This document shows positions 18,025 to 28,470 of a DNA stretch of 64,000 bases, in pieces. The stretch is from the NCBI GenBank assembly GCA_963810815.1, contig CAWEPB010000004.1, positions 310,001-374,000 on the forward strand. The letters are read 5' to 3'. This stretch comes from CAVQWT01 sp963810815. GTDB taxonomy: Bacteria > Pseudomonadota > Gammaproteobacteria > Burkholderiales > Casimicrobiaceae. The stretch's first letter is position 1. Each line of letters begins with the position of its first letter. The translations under genes were made by a program, and so were the position numbers. The notes under the pieces are model-generated. The model made no database searches. It was not told the origin of the DNA and saw nothing but the letters and a program-made list of their open reading frames with translations.

Positions 18025-20357
18025 CCCCCGCCGACGCGTCCTCGGCCGACGCGTCCCCGGGCGGCGTCGACGCGGCCGCGGCCGACGCCGGGCGCTCGCC
18101 GCACCATTCCGATCTCGCCGCCGTCTTCGGCGACGGCGGCGCGCTCGCCAGGACGCTGCCCGGCTTTCGCCACCGCGCGCAGCAACTGGCGATGGCCACC
18201 GCCGTGGCCGACGCAATCGCCACCCGCGGCGCGCTGATCGCCGAGGCCGGCACCGGCACCGGCAAGACCTTCGCCTACCTCGTTCCCGCGCTGCTGTACG
18301 GCGGGAAGGTCATCGTCTCGACCGGGACCAAGACGCTGCAGGACCAGCTCTACCAGCGCGACCTGCCGCTGGTGCGCGACGCGCTCGGATCGCCGGCGAC
18401 GCTGGCGCTGCTCAAGGGCCGCGCCAACTACGTCTGCCACCACCATCTGGAGCGCGCCGCGGCGGACGGCCGCCTGCCGTCGCGCGACGACGCCCGCCAC
18501 CTGCCGAAGATCGTCGCGTTCGCACGCGCGAGCGCGACCGGCGATCGCGGCGAACTTGCCGACGTTCCCGAGAACGCGACGATCTGGCCGCTGGTCACGT
18601 CGACGCGCGACAGCTGCCTCGGCGGCGACTGCGGTTTCTTCGGCGAGTGCTTCGTGATGAAGGCGCGCAAGGCGGCGCTCGAGGCCGACGTCGTCGTCGT
18701 GAATCACCACCTGTTCTTCGCCGACGTGATGCTCCGCGACGAGGGGCTGTCCGAGCTGCTGCCGGCGTGCCACACGATCATCCTCGACGAGGCCCACCAG
18801 CTGCCGGACACCGCAACACTGTTCTTCGGCGAGCAGGTGGCCGCCGGCGCGCTGGCGGAGCTCGCGCGCGACGCGGAAGTCGCCGCCCGCACCGGTGCGC
18901 GCGAGGTCCCCGACCTGCCGGCCGCCGCCGCCGACCTCGGTCCGGCGATCCGCAAGCTGCGGCTGGTGCTCGGCGAAGGTTCCGGCAAGCTCGCCCAGAG
19001 CAGCGCCGCGCAGCGCGAGGGCTTCCTGCCGGCGCTCGACGAGCTGGTCGCCGCGCTCGACCGCGCCGCGACCGAACTCGGGCTGTTCGCCGAGCGCAGC
19101 GAGGACCTGGCCACCGTCGCCCGCCGCGCCGGTGAGTTGCAGGCAGCGCTGCGCCGCTGGTGCGACGGTCTCGCGGCCGGCCGCGCGCGCTCGCAAGGTC
19201 GCGCGGACGACGGCGCCCCCGCTTCCACTTCTGAACCCGACCCGGGCGACGACCCGGCCGTGGGCGCGGCCGCGTCCGCCGATCCCACGGGCGGCTGGAT
19301 CCGCTGGATCGACGTGACGCCGCAGGGCTTCCTGCTGCACGCGTCACCGCTGTCGGTCGCGGACATCTTCTCGCAGCAGGTCAGGAACTCCGGTCGCGCG
19401 TGGATCTTCACGTCGGCGACGCTGGCGGTCGCCGGCGACTTCTCGCTCTACCAGCGCGAGCTGGGGCTCGTCGACGCCGCCACGGGCTGCTGGGAGTCGC
19501 CGTTCGACTACGCGACCCAGGCGCTGCTGTACGTGCCGCGCGGCCTGCCCGAGCCCAATTCGCGCGAGCACACCGAGGCGGTGGTCGCCGCGGCCCTGCC
19601 GGTGCTGCGCGCGAGCGACGGCCGCGCGTTCATGCTGTTCACCAGCCTGCGCGCGCTCAACGTCGCGCGCGAGCTCCTCGCCGAGGCGATTGCCGCCGAG
19701 GATCTGCCCTGGCCGCTGCTGGTCCAGGGCGAGGGCGCGAAGACCGAGCTGCTGGTGCGGTTCCGCGAGGCGGGCAATGCGGTGCTGCTCGGCAGCGCCA
19801 GTTTCTGGGAGGGCGTCGACGTGCCCGGCGACGCGCTGTCGGTCGTCGTCATCGACAAGCTGCCGTTCGCGCCGCCCGACGACCCGCTGCTCGCCGCGCG
19901 GCTCGAGCACCTGAAGCGCGAGGGCGGCAATCCGTTCTTCGACTGGCAGGTGCCGCAGGCGGCGATCAGCCTGAAGCAGGGGGCGGGCCGGCTGATCCGG
20001 ACCGAGACCGACCGCGGCGTGCTGATGATCGGCGACCCGCGGCTGCCGGAGAAATCGTACGGCAAGCGGATCTGGCGCAGCCTGCCGCCGATGCGGCGCA
20101 CGCGCGAGCTGGCCGACGTCGAGGCGTTCTTCGCGGCGGCGGATGCGCGTGGCGCCGGAGGTCGCGCAGCCGGACGCCCTGCCCGACGATCAGCGCAGCG
20201 GGTGAGCGCCGGGCGACCGCGTCGCCGCAGGGATGGTCACCACAGCTTCCACCAGGGCTTCGGCGCGACGCCGGCGAGGTACGGGCTGTTCGGGTACGTC
20301 GCCTGCAGGATGCGGCGCGCGTCGTCGGCGAGCACCGGGAGCCCGAGCTTCTCGTAG
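18021..20357 (+). CDS. dinG: DinG/YoaA-family ATP-dependent helicase
   Basis: XPD-like superfamily 2 helicase. Walker A is AEAGTGTGKT, followed by STGTKTLQDQL, the four-cysteine Fe-S cluster region (YVCHHH, DSCLGGDCGFFGECF), the DEAH box LDEAHQLPD, and motifs V/VI including SASFWEGVDVPG and KQGAGRLIRTETDRG. It unwinds DNA or R-loops in repair. No ATG, GTG or TTG precedes residues homologous to the family N-terminus; CTG at 18021, overlapping the upstream TGA, is the only start that keeps the Q-motif region, the next being ATG at 18192. The last 65 codons are Arg-rich and overlap bamD, so the true stop may be TGA at 20203-20205 after a one-base shift near 20150. Confidence 0.88.
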   Translation: MTPADASSADASPGGVDAAAADAGRSPHHSDLAAVFGDGGALARTLPGFRHRAQQLAMATAVADAIATRGALIAEAGTGTGKTFAYLVPALLYGGKVIVSTGTKTLQDQLYQRDLPLVRDALGSPATLALLKGRANYVCHHHLERAAADGRLPSRDDARHLPKIVAFARASATGDRGELADVPENATIWPLVTSTRDSCLGGDCGFFGECFVMKARKAALEADVVVVNHHLFFADVMLRDEGLSELLPACHTIILDEAHQLPDTATLFFGEQVAAGALAELARDAEVAARTGAREVPDLPAAAADLGPAIRKLRLVLGEGSGKLAQSSAAQREGFLPALDELVAALDRAATELGLFAERSEDLATVARRAGELQAALRRWCDGLAAGRARSQGRADDGAPASTSEPDPGDDPAVGAAASADPTGGWIRWIDVTPQGFLLHASPLSVADIFSQQVRNSGRAWIFTSATLAVAGDFSLYQRELGLVDAATGCWESPFDYATQALLYVPRGLPEPNSREHTEAVVAAALPVLRASDGRAFMLFTSLRALNVARELLAEAIAAEDLPWPLLVQGEGAKTELLVRFREAGNAVLLGSASFWEGVDVPGDALSVVVIDKLPFAPPDDPLLAARLEHLKREGGNPFFDWQVPQAAISLKQGAGRLIRTETDRGVLMIGDPRLPEKSYGKRIWRSLPPMRRTRELADVEAFFAAADARGAGGRAAGRPARRSAQRVSAGRPRRRRDGHHSFHQGFGATPARYGLFGYVACRMRRASSASTGSPSFS

Positions 20358-21079
20358 GACCTGATCAGCAGGTCGAGCGCTTCCTCGTTCGAAGGCATCC
20401 GCGGATGCTCGACCAGCGACAGCTGCGCACGATTGACCGCGGCGATGAAGGCGCCCCGGTTGAAGTAGTAGCGCGCGACCTTGACCTCGTAGAGCGCCAG
20501 CGCGTTCGACAGGTACTTCATCCGGTCGGTGGCATCGCCGGCGTAGCGGCTCTCGGGAAACTTGGCGACCAGTTCCTTGAACGCCGCGAACGACTCGCGC
20601 ATCCCCTTGGGCTCGCGCTCCGACAGGTCGAGTTCGTAGACGTAGCCGAGAATGCCCTGGTCCTCGCGGAAGTGGACCAGGCCCTTGAGGTAGTACGCGT
20701 AATCGACGTTCGGATGATTGGGGAAGGTGCGGATGAAGCGGTCCGCCGCGGCGACTGCCGCCGCCGACTCCCCGGCCCGATAGTTGGCATAGGCGCCCTC
20801 GAGTATCGCCTGCTGCGCGTAGCGGCCGTAGGGATAGCGGGACTCGAGCGTTTCGAACAGCTTGACCGCACGCTGGAAATTGCCCTCGACCAGCGCGTCG
20901 TGCGCGGTCTGGTAGAGCTTCTGCGCCGACCAGCCGGCGGTCTCGTCGCCGCCGCGGAACTCGGGCAGCATGCCGCAGCCGGCGAGCGTCAGGGCGGCGG
21001 CGAACGCGAGCGCAAGCGCGCGCGCCCCCGCCAGCGGGGCGAAACGCGGAAACGACCAGGGAAACAGCAAGCGAAACAT
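20237..21079 (-). CDS. bamD: BamD, outer-membrane assembly lipoprotein
   Basis: 280 residues. The signal peptide ends in the lipobox LAGC (LTLAGCGMLPEF). The mature protein is a run of tetratricopeptide-like helices (YQTAHDALVEGNFQRAVKLF, RYPYGRYAQQAIL, YYLKGLVHF), matching BamD/ComL. It is the essential lipoprotein of the BAM complex that inserts beta-barrels. It is divergent from rluD with 100 bp between, the conserved arrangement in betaproteobacteria. A minus-strand TATAAT lies 34 bp upstream of the start. Confidence 0.95.
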   Translation of the reverse strand: MFRLLFPWSFPRFAPLAGARALALAFAAALTLAGCGMLPEFRGGDETAGWSAQKLYQTAHDALVEGNFQRAVKLFETLESRYPYGRYAQQAILEGAYANYRAGESAAAVAAADRFIRTFPNHPNVDYAYYLKGLVHFREDQGILGYVYELDLSEREPKGMRESFAAFKELVAKFPESRYAGDATDRMKYLSNALALYEVKVARYYFNRGAFIAAVNRAQLSLVEHPRMPSNEEALDLLIRSYEKLGLPVLADDARRILQATYPNSPYLAGVAPKPWWKLW

Positions 21080-21112
21080 CGAAGCATCCTCGCGCAGCGG
21101 CGAAACCGTATG

Positions 21113-21118
21113 ATTATA
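21113..21118 (-). promoter_or_regulatory. -10 box of the bamD promoter
   Basis: Perfect TATAAT on the minus strand (ATTATA on plus at 21113-21118), 34 bp before the bamD ATG. No good -35 is visible at 17 bp upstream. Confidence 0.45.
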
Positions 21119-21179
21119 GCCGACGGGCCGCGGCTGGCCGCCGCCGGTCCGGACGACGCCCCGTTCCCCCACCCTCACG

Positions 21180-22259
21180 ATGCCCCGCCCCCGCCCCCGC
21201 CCACGCGGCGCTGCCGCCGCCCCGAGACCTGACCCGGTCGGGAGTGCCGGCGAGGACCTCGATGCCGACGACCTCGACGACGGCGTTGCCCCCTCCGCGG
21301 CCGCCGCGGAAGCAACGCTCGACCCCGCCGCCGCGGCGCGCGCGCTGACGCTGCCGGCGGCTGCCGCGGGCCTGCGCTTCGACGCGGCGCTGGCGCAGGC
21401 GTTGCCTGAATTCTCGCGCGCGCGGCTGCGCGCCTGGATCGATGCCGGCCGCGTGACCGTCGACGGGGTCGCGGCCGACCCGACGCGCAAGGCCCGCGGC
21501 GGCGAAGCCGTGGAGGTGCTCCCGCCACCCGACCCGCGCGACAGCGCGCACGCCGCGCAGCCGATCGCGCTGGCGATCGTGTACGAGGACGACGCGCTGA
21601 TCGTCGTCGACAAGCCGGCGGGCCTCGTCGTCCATCCGGGCAGCGGCAACTGGGACGGAACGCTGCTGAACGCGCTGCTGCACCACGCGCCGGCCCTGGC
21701 GGGCGTGCCGCGCGCTGGCATCGTCCACCGCCTGGACAAGGAGACCAGCGGGCTGCTCGTCGTGGCCAGGACGCTGGCGGCGCAGACCAGCCTCGTCCGC
21801 CAGCTGCAGGCGCGCAGCATGGGCCGCGAGTACGTGGCCCTCGCGCGCGGCGACGTCGCCCGCGGCGGCACCGTCGACGCCCCCATCGGCCGTCATCCGA
21901 CCCGTCGCACCACGATGGCGGTCGTGCCCGCGGGCAAGCCGGCGCGGACCCACTACGAAGTGGTCGAGCGCTTCGGCGACGCGACGCTGCTGCGCTGCCG
22001 GCTCGAGACCGGGCGCACGCACCAGATCCGCGTGCACCTGGCGTCGATCGGCCATCCGCTGGTCGGCGATCCTGCCTACGGACGGCGCGGGGCGATCGCC
22101 TTCGCGCGGCAGGCGTTGCACGCCGCGAAGCTCTCGCTCGTGCATCCGGTCACCGGCGCGGCGCGGTCGTGGACGTCGCCGCTTCCGGCCGACTTTGCCG
22201 CGCTGCTCGCGGCCCTGCGCGCGCGCGGCCCGGCGGGCGGCGCGACGGGCCCCGGATGA
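21180..22259 (+). CDS. rluD: RluD 23S rRNA pseudouridine synthase
   Basis: 359 residues. It has an Ala/Pro/Arg-rich N-terminal extension of about 55 residues, an S4-like RNA-binding domain (about 61-115), then the RluA-family catalytic domain with HRLDKETSG at residues 183-191 (catalytic Asp186) and LETGRTHQIRVHLASIGHPLVGDP. RluD makes pseudouridines in helix 69 of 23S rRNA (1911, 1915, 1917 in E. coli). The extension is low-complexity, so a later start cannot be excluded. The TGA overlaps the pgeF ATG. The bamD/rluD/pgeF order is typical of betaproteobacteria. Confidence 0.94.
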   Translation: MPRPRPRPRGAAAAPRPDPVGSAGEDLDADDLDDGVAPSAAAAEATLDPAAAARALTLPAAAAGLRFDAALAQALPEFSRARLRAWIDAGRVTVDGVAADPTRKARGGEAVEVLPPPDPRDSAHAAQPIALAIVYEDDALIVVDKPAGLVVHPGSGNWDGTLLNALLHHAPALAGVPRAGIVHRLDKETSGLLVVARTLAAQTSLVRQLQARSMGREYVALARGDVARGGTVDAPIGRHPTRRTTMAVVPAGKPARTHYEVVERFGDATLLRCRLETGRTHQIRVHLASIGHPLVGDPAYGRRGAIAFARQALHAAKLSLVHPVTGAARSWTSPLPADFAALLAALRARGPAGGATGPG

Positions 22260-23074
22260 GCGGCGGCCCGGCCGGCGCGCTGGCGGCGCGCTTCGCCGCC
22301 GCGGGGCTCGACTGGATCGTCCCCGACTGGGCCGCGCCGCCGACGGTGCAGGCGTTCTTCACCACGCGCCACGGCGGCGTCAGCACCGGCGCCACGGCGT
22401 CGCTCGACCTCGGCAGTTCGCACCCGCGGCGCGACAGCAGCGATCCCGCGGCGATCGCGGAGAATCGCCGGCGCGTCGCGCAGTTCCTGCCGGCGCCCCC
22501 GGTCTACGTCGAGCAGGTACACGGCGTCGCCGTCGCGGTGATCGACGCGGCCAACGCCCACAGCGCGCGCGCGGAGCCGCCCGTCGCCGACGCGATCGTC
22601 ACCCGCCTGCCCGACACACCGCTCGCGATCCGCGTCGCCGATTGCCTGCCGGTGCTGCTTGCCGATCGCGACGGAACCGTCGTCGCCGCCGCGCATGCCG
22701 GCTGGCGCGGGCTCGCCGCCGGCGTCCTAGAGGCGACGATCGCCGCCATGGCGGTCGCGCCTTCGCGCATCGTGGCGTGGATCGGGCCGGCGATCGGACC
22801 GGCCGCGTTCGAGGTGGGCCCGGAGGTGCGCGCGGCGTTCGAGGCCGCCGACCGCGGCGCCGCGGCGCACTTCGCGGCGCACCGCGGCGACCGGTTGCTG
22901 GCCGACCTGCCGGCGCTGGCGCGGCGGCGGCTCGCCGCCCTCGGCGTAGGCGACGTCGCCGGCGGCGGGTGGTGCACGGTCGCGACGCCGGCGCGATTCC
23001 ATTCGTGGCGGCGCGATCGCTCGCCGGGCCGGATGGCGGCGCTGATCTGGCGCCAAACCCCGCCCGGCGGCTGA
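22256..23074 (+). CDS. pgeF: PgeF/YfiH-type multicopper-oxidase-fold protein
   Basis: 272 residues of the YfiH/LACC1 family. Diagnostic stretches are FFTTRHGGVSTG, VYVEQVHG, the metal/nucleophile motif VADCLPVLLADRDG and AAAHAGWRGLAAGVLEAT. Members are described as purine nucleoside phosphorylase/adenosine deaminase enzymes and as peptidoglycan editing factor PgeF. The ATG overlaps the rluD stop (ATGA). Some copies carry a C-terminal CTV-like cysteine, which is visible here (GGGWCTVATPARFHSWRRD). The family is certain; which activity dominates in this organism is not. Confidence 0.92.
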   Translation: MSGGPAGALAARFAAAGLDWIVPDWAAPPTVQAFFTTRHGGVSTGATASLDLGSSHPRRDSSDPAAIAENRRRVAQFLPAPPVYVEQVHGVAVAVIDAANAHSARAEPPVADAIVTRLPDTPLAIRVADCLPVLLADRDGTVVAAAHAGWRGLAAGVLEATIAAMAVAPSRIVAWIGPAIGPAAFEVGPEVRAAFEAADRGAAAHFAAHRGDRLLADLPALARRRLAALGVGDVAGGGWCTVATPARFHSWRRDRSPGRMAALIWRQTPPGG

Positions 23075-23150
23075 ATCCGCCGCGCCGCGGGCGCGGTACA
23101 ATGCAACCCGGTTGCGTGTCCCCTCGGATGCCGTCACCACCTCCCCACCG

Positions 23151-23942
23151 ATGCCCGTCCTCCTCCAGATCGTGATCGCCGCGCTCACCGGCGGCGTCCT
23201 CGCCACGCTGGCGGCGGCGGCGACGCTCACGCTGCACGCCGGGTGGATATCGCGGCTGGTGTCGTTCGCCGTCGGCGCGCTGCTGGGGGCGGTGTTCCTC
23301 GAGCTGCTGCCGCACGCGCTGGAAACCGGCAGCGCCGAGCGGGTGATGGTGACGGTGCTGATCGGGCTGCTCGCGTTCTTCCTGCTGGAGAAGCTCGTGC
23401 TGTGGCGGCACAGCCACGGCCACGACGAGCACCTGCCCGACGCCGAGGAAACCGAACACGACCACGCGCTGCACAGCCACGGCCACGACGGCGGCCGTTC
23501 GGGCCTGATGATCCTGATCGGGACCAGCGTCCACAACTTCTGCGACGGCGTCGTGATCGCCGCGTCGTTCCTCGCCAACACGACGCTGGGGATCGCGGCG
23601 ACCGTCGCGATCGTCGCGCACGCGGTGCCGCAGCAGGTCGGCGACTTCGCCGTCCTCGTGCATTCCGGCTACAGCCGCGGGCGCGCCTTCGGCACCAACG
23701 TGGCGGTGGGCCTGGCGACGCTGGCGGGCGCGCTGGCCGGCTACTACGCGCTCGCCGACATGCAGCAGGCGCTGCCGACGGTGCTGGCGATCGCCGCGGC
23801 CAGCCTGCTCTACGTCGCGGTCGCCGACCTCATCCCCAGCCTGCACCGCCGGTCCGAGCCGCTGGAAACCGCGAAGCAGGCGCTACTGATCGGGCTTGGC
23901 GTCGCCGTCATCGCCGGCGCCCACGCGCTGCTCGCGCACTGA
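23151..23942 (+). CDS. ZIP-family metal transporter
   Basis: 263 residues, ZIP type. Helices 1-3 are followed by a His-rich cytoplasmic loop (HSHGHDEH, HDHALHSHGHD), then the metal site in helix 4 (HNFCDGVVIAASF) and helix 5 (AHAVPQQVGDF). It would move Zn2+ or a similar divalent cation across the inner membrane. I chose ATG 23151; a longer frame begins at 23112 without a visible ribosome site. A TACAAT at 23097-23102 may be its -10. The 3' end overlaps a small convergent gene by 60 bp. The gene is inserted between pgeF and phaC, which are often neighbours. Confidence 0.9.
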   Translation: MPVLLQIVIAALTGGVLATLAAAATLTLHAGWISRLVSFAVGALLGAVFLELLPHALETGSAERVMVTVLIGLLAFFLLEKLVLWRHSHGHDEHLPDAEETEHDHALHSHGHDGGRSGLMILIGTSVHNFCDGVVIAASFLANTTLGIAATVAIVAHAVPQQVGDFAVLVHSGYSRGRAFGTNVAVGLATLAGALAGYYALADMQQALPTVLAIAAASLLYVAVADLIPSLHRRSEPLETAKQALLIGLGVAVIAGAHALLAH

Positions 23943-24149
23943 CGGCGCGCCGCCTTCGGCTTCGCCGTCCGCGGCGGCGCGGTCGACCGCGTCCCGACGG
24001 GCCCGCGCGCGCCGCGCCGCGAACCACAGCCAAAGCAGCGCGGGAGCGAGCCCGGCGCCGGCGAACAGAACCACACCGCCGGCCCACGACGACGAAGTCA
24101 GGGCCATCGTCCCGATGACGTACAGCCACGCGATCAGCACGATGTGCAT
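23883..24149 (-). CDS. Small inner-membrane protein, unknown function
   Basis: 88 residues. Two hydrophobic segments are visible, IVLIAWLYVIGTMAL and GGVVLFAGAGLAPALLWLWFAA, followed by a basic stretch (ARRARARRD) and an acidic tail. This is a two-helix membrane protein. It is transcribed toward the ZIP gene and overlaps its last 60 bp. The protein-like hydrophobic pattern suggests a real gene but no family is recognised. Start chosen at the ATG that opens the first helix. Confidence 0.6.
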   Translation of the reverse strand: MHIVLIAWLYVIGTMALTSSSWAGGVVLFAGAGLAPALLWLWFAARRARARRDAVDRAAADGEAEGGAPSVREQRVGAGDDGDAKPDQ

Positions 24150-24194
24150 GCGCTCGTGTTCCCTGGGTGCCCCGGGCCCCGCCCGGTGTCCGGA

Positions 24195-24223
24195 TTGAAC
24201 CGGACCGGCGCGCACGATACCAT
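24195..24223 (+). promoter_or_regulatory. Promoter of the phaCAB operon
   Basis: A -35 TTGAAC (24195-24200), exact 17-bp spacer and -10 TACCAT (24218-24223). It lies 115 bp ahead of the chosen phaC start, giving a leader of about 108 nt. No copy of the TKGTGCRKTGCASCA palindrome is found here, so PhaR control of phaCAB is not indicated. Confidence 0.55.
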
Positions 24224-24337
24224 CCGATGCTCCGAGTCCCCGGCGCGCCTCGGCCCGCCGCGGCCCTCGGGATCCGTGGTGCCGCGGCCGCGGATATTCT
24301 TCACGCATTCCCCTTCCCCCGATCGCCCGATCCCCCG

Positions 24338-26152
24338 ATGCCGCCCTCCGTCGCGCCGCAGTCCCCGCCTCCGAGCGAACCCGCACCGTGGGTCGACCTC
24401 GCCGCCCACTGGCAGCAGATCGCGCAGGAATGGGCGCGCTGGTGGGTGCAGTCGACGCATGCTCCGGCGCCGACGCCGGGCCACGCCACGACGCCCTCGT
24501 TCGACATCCCTCCCGCACTGGCGCCGGGACTCATCGACCCGCAGGAACTCGCCGCGCTCAACGCGAAATACGCGCCGCGCTTCCAGGCGCTCTGGGCGCA
24601 GTCCGCCTTCCTGCTGCCCGGCGCGGCGACCGGCACGGCGGCGGTCGGTCCTGCGGCCGAGGCGCCGGCACCGACAGCCCCCGCGCACGCGGACCGCCGC
24701 TTCGCGTCGCGCGAGTGGCAGGAGCTGCCGTACTTCGCGTTCCTGCGCGACGGCTACCTGGTCACCGCCGAGTACCTGAACGAGCTCGCCGCGCTGGCGC
24801 CGCTCCCGCCCGCGGACAAGCACCGGCTGACCTTCGCGACGCGGCAGTACGTCGACGCGCTGTCGCCGGCCAATTTCCCGGCGACCAATCCCGAGGTGCT
24901 GAAGCGGGCGATCGCGACCGAGGGCGCGAGCCTCGCCAAGGGCGCCGCCAACCTCGTCGCCGACGCGCGCAAGGGCCGCATCACGATGGCGGACGAAGCG
25001 GCGTTCGAGGTCGGCCGCAACCTGGCGCTGACACCCGGCGACGTCATCTTCCGCAACGAGCTGATCGAGCTCATCCAGTACGCGCCGTCGACCGCGCAGG
25101 TGCACCGGCGCCCGCTGCTGATCGTGCCGCCCTGCATCAACAAGTACTACATCCTCGACCTGCAGCCGTCGAACTCGTTCGTCCGTCACGCCGTCGCCGC
25201 CGGCCACACGGTGTTCCTGATTTCCTGGCGCAACATCCCGCCCGAGCTCGGGCACCTCGGCTGGGACGACTACCTCGAGCAAGGCGTGCTCGCCGCGCTC
25301 GACGTGGTGCGCGAGGTCGGCGACAGCCGCACCGTCAACACGCTGGGCTTCTGCGTCGGCGGCACGCTGCTCGCCTGCACGCTGGCGGTGCTGGCCGCGC
25401 GCCGCGACCGCAGCGTCGAAAGCGCGACGTTCCTGACGACGATGCTCGATTTCGAGGACCCGGGCGAGATCGGCGTCTACATCTCGCGCGACATGCTGGA
25501 GGCACGCAAGCCGTCGCTGATGTCGGGCCAGCGGGTGCACGGCAGCGAGCTGGCCGGCGCGTTCGCGAGCCTGCGCGCCAACGACCTCATCTGGAGCTAC
25601 GTCGTCGGCAACTACCTCAAGGGCGAGACGCCGCCGGCCTTCGACCTCCTGTACTGGAACGGCGACTCGGCGAACCTGCCCGGTCCGATGTACGCGTATT
25701 ACCTCGAGAACATGTATCTCGCCAACCGGCTGCGCGAGCCGGGAGCGCTGACGATGGCGGGCGAATCCATCGACCTGACGCGGGTCACCATGCCGGCGTA
25801 CGTGCTCGCCACGCGCGACGACCACATCGTTCCCTGGCGCAGCGCGTACCGGACGACAGGGCTCGTCGGCGGGGACGCGACATTCGTGCTCGGCGCGTCG
25901 GGTCACATCGCCGGCGTGGTCAACCCGCCGGCGACAAAACGGCGCAACTACTGGACCAACGAGTTGCTCACCGATGCCGCCGACGACTGGCTCGAACGCG
26001 CGCAGCCGCAGCCCGGAAGCTGGTGGCCGCACTGGACGCAGTGGCTGGCGCCGCACGGCGGCCCGCACAAGCCGGCACCCCGGCATGCCGGCAGCGCAGC
26101 CTGGCCGCCGCTCGAGCCGGCACCGGGGTCGTACGTGCGGGAGCGCTCCTGA
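24338..26152 (+). CDS. phaC: Class I polyhydroxyalkanoate synthase PhaC
   Basis: 604 residues, the usual class I length (C. necator 589). It polymerises (R)-3-hydroxybutyryl-CoA on the granule surface. The modified lipase box GFCVGG places the catalytic Cys at 339. The triad is completed by Asp in TRDDHIVPW (494/495) and His in GASGHIAGVVNPP (523). Other family stretches are PPCINKYYILDLQP, NSFVRHAVAAGHTVFLISWRN and NYLKGETPPAFDLLYWN. I chose the ATG at 24338; an in-frame ATG near 24227 lies at the predicted transcription start. It is the first gene of phaCAB, with phaA 98 bp downstream. Confidence 0.97.
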   Translation: MPPSVAPQSPPPSEPAPWVDLAAHWQQIAQEWARWWVQSTHAPAPTPGHATTPSFDIPPALAPGLIDPQELAALNAKYAPRFQALWAQSAFLLPGAATGTAAVGPAAEAPAPTAPAHADRRFASREWQELPYFAFLRDGYLVTAEYLNELAALAPLPPADKHRLTFATRQYVDALSPANFPATNPEVLKRAIATEGASLAKGAANLVADARKGRITMADEAAFEVGRNLALTPGDVIFRNELIELIQYAPSTAQVHRRPLLIVPPCINKYYILDLQPSNSFVRHAVAAGHTVFLISWRNIPPELGHLGWDDYLEQGVLAALDVVREVGDSRTVNTLGFCVGGTLLACTLAVLAARRDRSVESATFLTTMLDFEDPGEIGVYISRDMLEARKPSLMSGQRVHGSELAGAFASLRANDLIWSYVVGNYLKGETPPAFDLLYWNGDSANLPGPMYAYYLENMYLANRLREPGALTMAGESIDLTRVTMPAYVLATRDDHIVPWRSAYRTTGLVGGDATFVLGASGHIAGVVNPPATKRRNYWTNELLTDAADDWLERAQPQPGSWWPHWTQWLAPHGGPHKPAPRHAGSAAWPPLEPAPGSYVRERS

Positions 26153-26250
26153 AGTCCGCGTTCCGCGCTAACATTCCAAGTCGGGGTCCGCGCGGTCGCT
26201 TCCGATCGCACCGTCCCTGACCCCACCGCAACCTCGCACGGGAGTACCGC

Positions 26251-27429
<1,179 letters not shown>

Positions 27430-27571
27430 CCGGCCGGGATCGAAGGAGCGCCGCGACCGGGCCGACGCCCCGGAGCGCGGCGGCGAAACAGGATTCGCGT
27501 CGAAGTCGTCACGGGAGCACCGCGATCGCGCAAGCCCCCGGGCACCAACCACTGCAACGAGGAGGAACGGC

Positions 27572-28324
27572 ATGCCCAACAAGACCCCGCGCATCGCGCT
27601 CGTGACCGGCGGCATGGGAGGCCTCGGCGAGGCCATCTGCATCAAGCTGGCCGCGCTCGGCTACAAGGTCGTCACCACGTACTCGCCCGGCAACACCAAG
27701 GCGCAGGAGTGGCTCGACGGCATGAACAAGATGGGCTACGGCTTTCGCGCCTACCCCTGCGACGTCGCCGACTGGGACTCGGCCGCGCAGTGCGTGGCGA
27801 CGGTGGTGAAGGAGGTCGGCCCGGTCGACGTGCTGATCAACAACGCCGGCATCACCCGCGACATGACGTTCAAGAAGATGGACAAGGCGAACTGGGACGC
27901 GGTGATGAAGACCAATCTCGATTCGTGCTTCAACATGACCAAGCAGGTCTGCGACGCCATGGCCGACCGCGGCTGGGGCCGGATCATCAACATCTCGTCG
28001 GTCAACGGCCAGAAGGGCGCCTTCGGCCAGACCAACTACTCGGCGGCGAAGGCCGGCATGCACGGCTTCACCAAGGCGCTGGCGCTCGAGGTCGCGCGCA
28101 AGGGCGTCACCGTCAACACCATCTCCCCCGGCTACATCGGCACGAAGATGGTGATGGCGATCCCGCAGGAGGTGCTGGACAGCAAGATCATCCCGCAGAT
28201 TCCGATGGGCCGCCTCGGCAAGCCGGAGGAAGTGGCCGGGCTGGTCGTCTACCTGTCGAGCGACGAGGCGGCGTTCGTCACCGGGGCCAACATCGCCATC
28301 AACGGCGGGCAGCACATGTTCTGA
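27572..28324 (+). CDS. phaB: PhaB acetoacetyl-CoA reductase
   Basis: 250-residue NADPH-dependent SDR that makes (R)-3-hydroxybutyryl-CoA. It has the cofactor motif TGGMGGLG, NNAG, catalytic Ser in NISSVNGQ and YSAAK. The stretch QKGAFGQTNYSAAKAGMHGF is the PhaB hallmark that separates it from FabG. A strong ribosome site GAGGAGGAACGGC precedes the ATG. It is the last gene of phaCAB; a hairpin at 28384-28411 follows. Confidence 0.96.
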   Translation: MPNKTPRIALVTGGMGGLGEAICIKLAALGYKVVTTYSPGNTKAQEWLDGMNKMGYGFRAYPCDVADWDSAAQCVATVVKEVGPVDVLINNAGITRDMTFKKMDKANWDAVMKTNLDSCFNMTKQVCDAMADRGWGRIINISSVNGQKGAFGQTNYSAAKAGMHGFTKALALEVARKGVTVNTISPGYIGTKMVMAIPQEVLDSKIIPQIPMGRLGKPEEVAGLVVYLSSDEAAFVTGANIAINGGQHMF

Positions 28325-28383
28325 ACGGCACCCGCGGCAGTGCGTCGGGACGCGATTCCGGCGCGCGCACCTGGTGAACCGCG

Positions 28384-28411
28384 AGGGCGGTCGGAGCGAT
28401 CCGGCCGCCCT
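28384..28411. terminator. Hairpin between convergent phaB and the GGDEF gene
   Basis: AGGGCGG-T-CGGA / loop GCGA / TCCG-G-CCGCCCT: 11 paired positions plus one wobble. It sits 59 bp after the phaB stop and 59 bp after the GGDEF gene stop on the other strand. The T-run is weak (TT), so it may be a partly bidirectional terminator. Confidence 0.45.
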
Positions 28412-28470
28412 TCGTCCATTTGCGGCCGGCAAACCGGCGCGCCCTGCGACCAGGCGGTGAAGCCCCGGCC

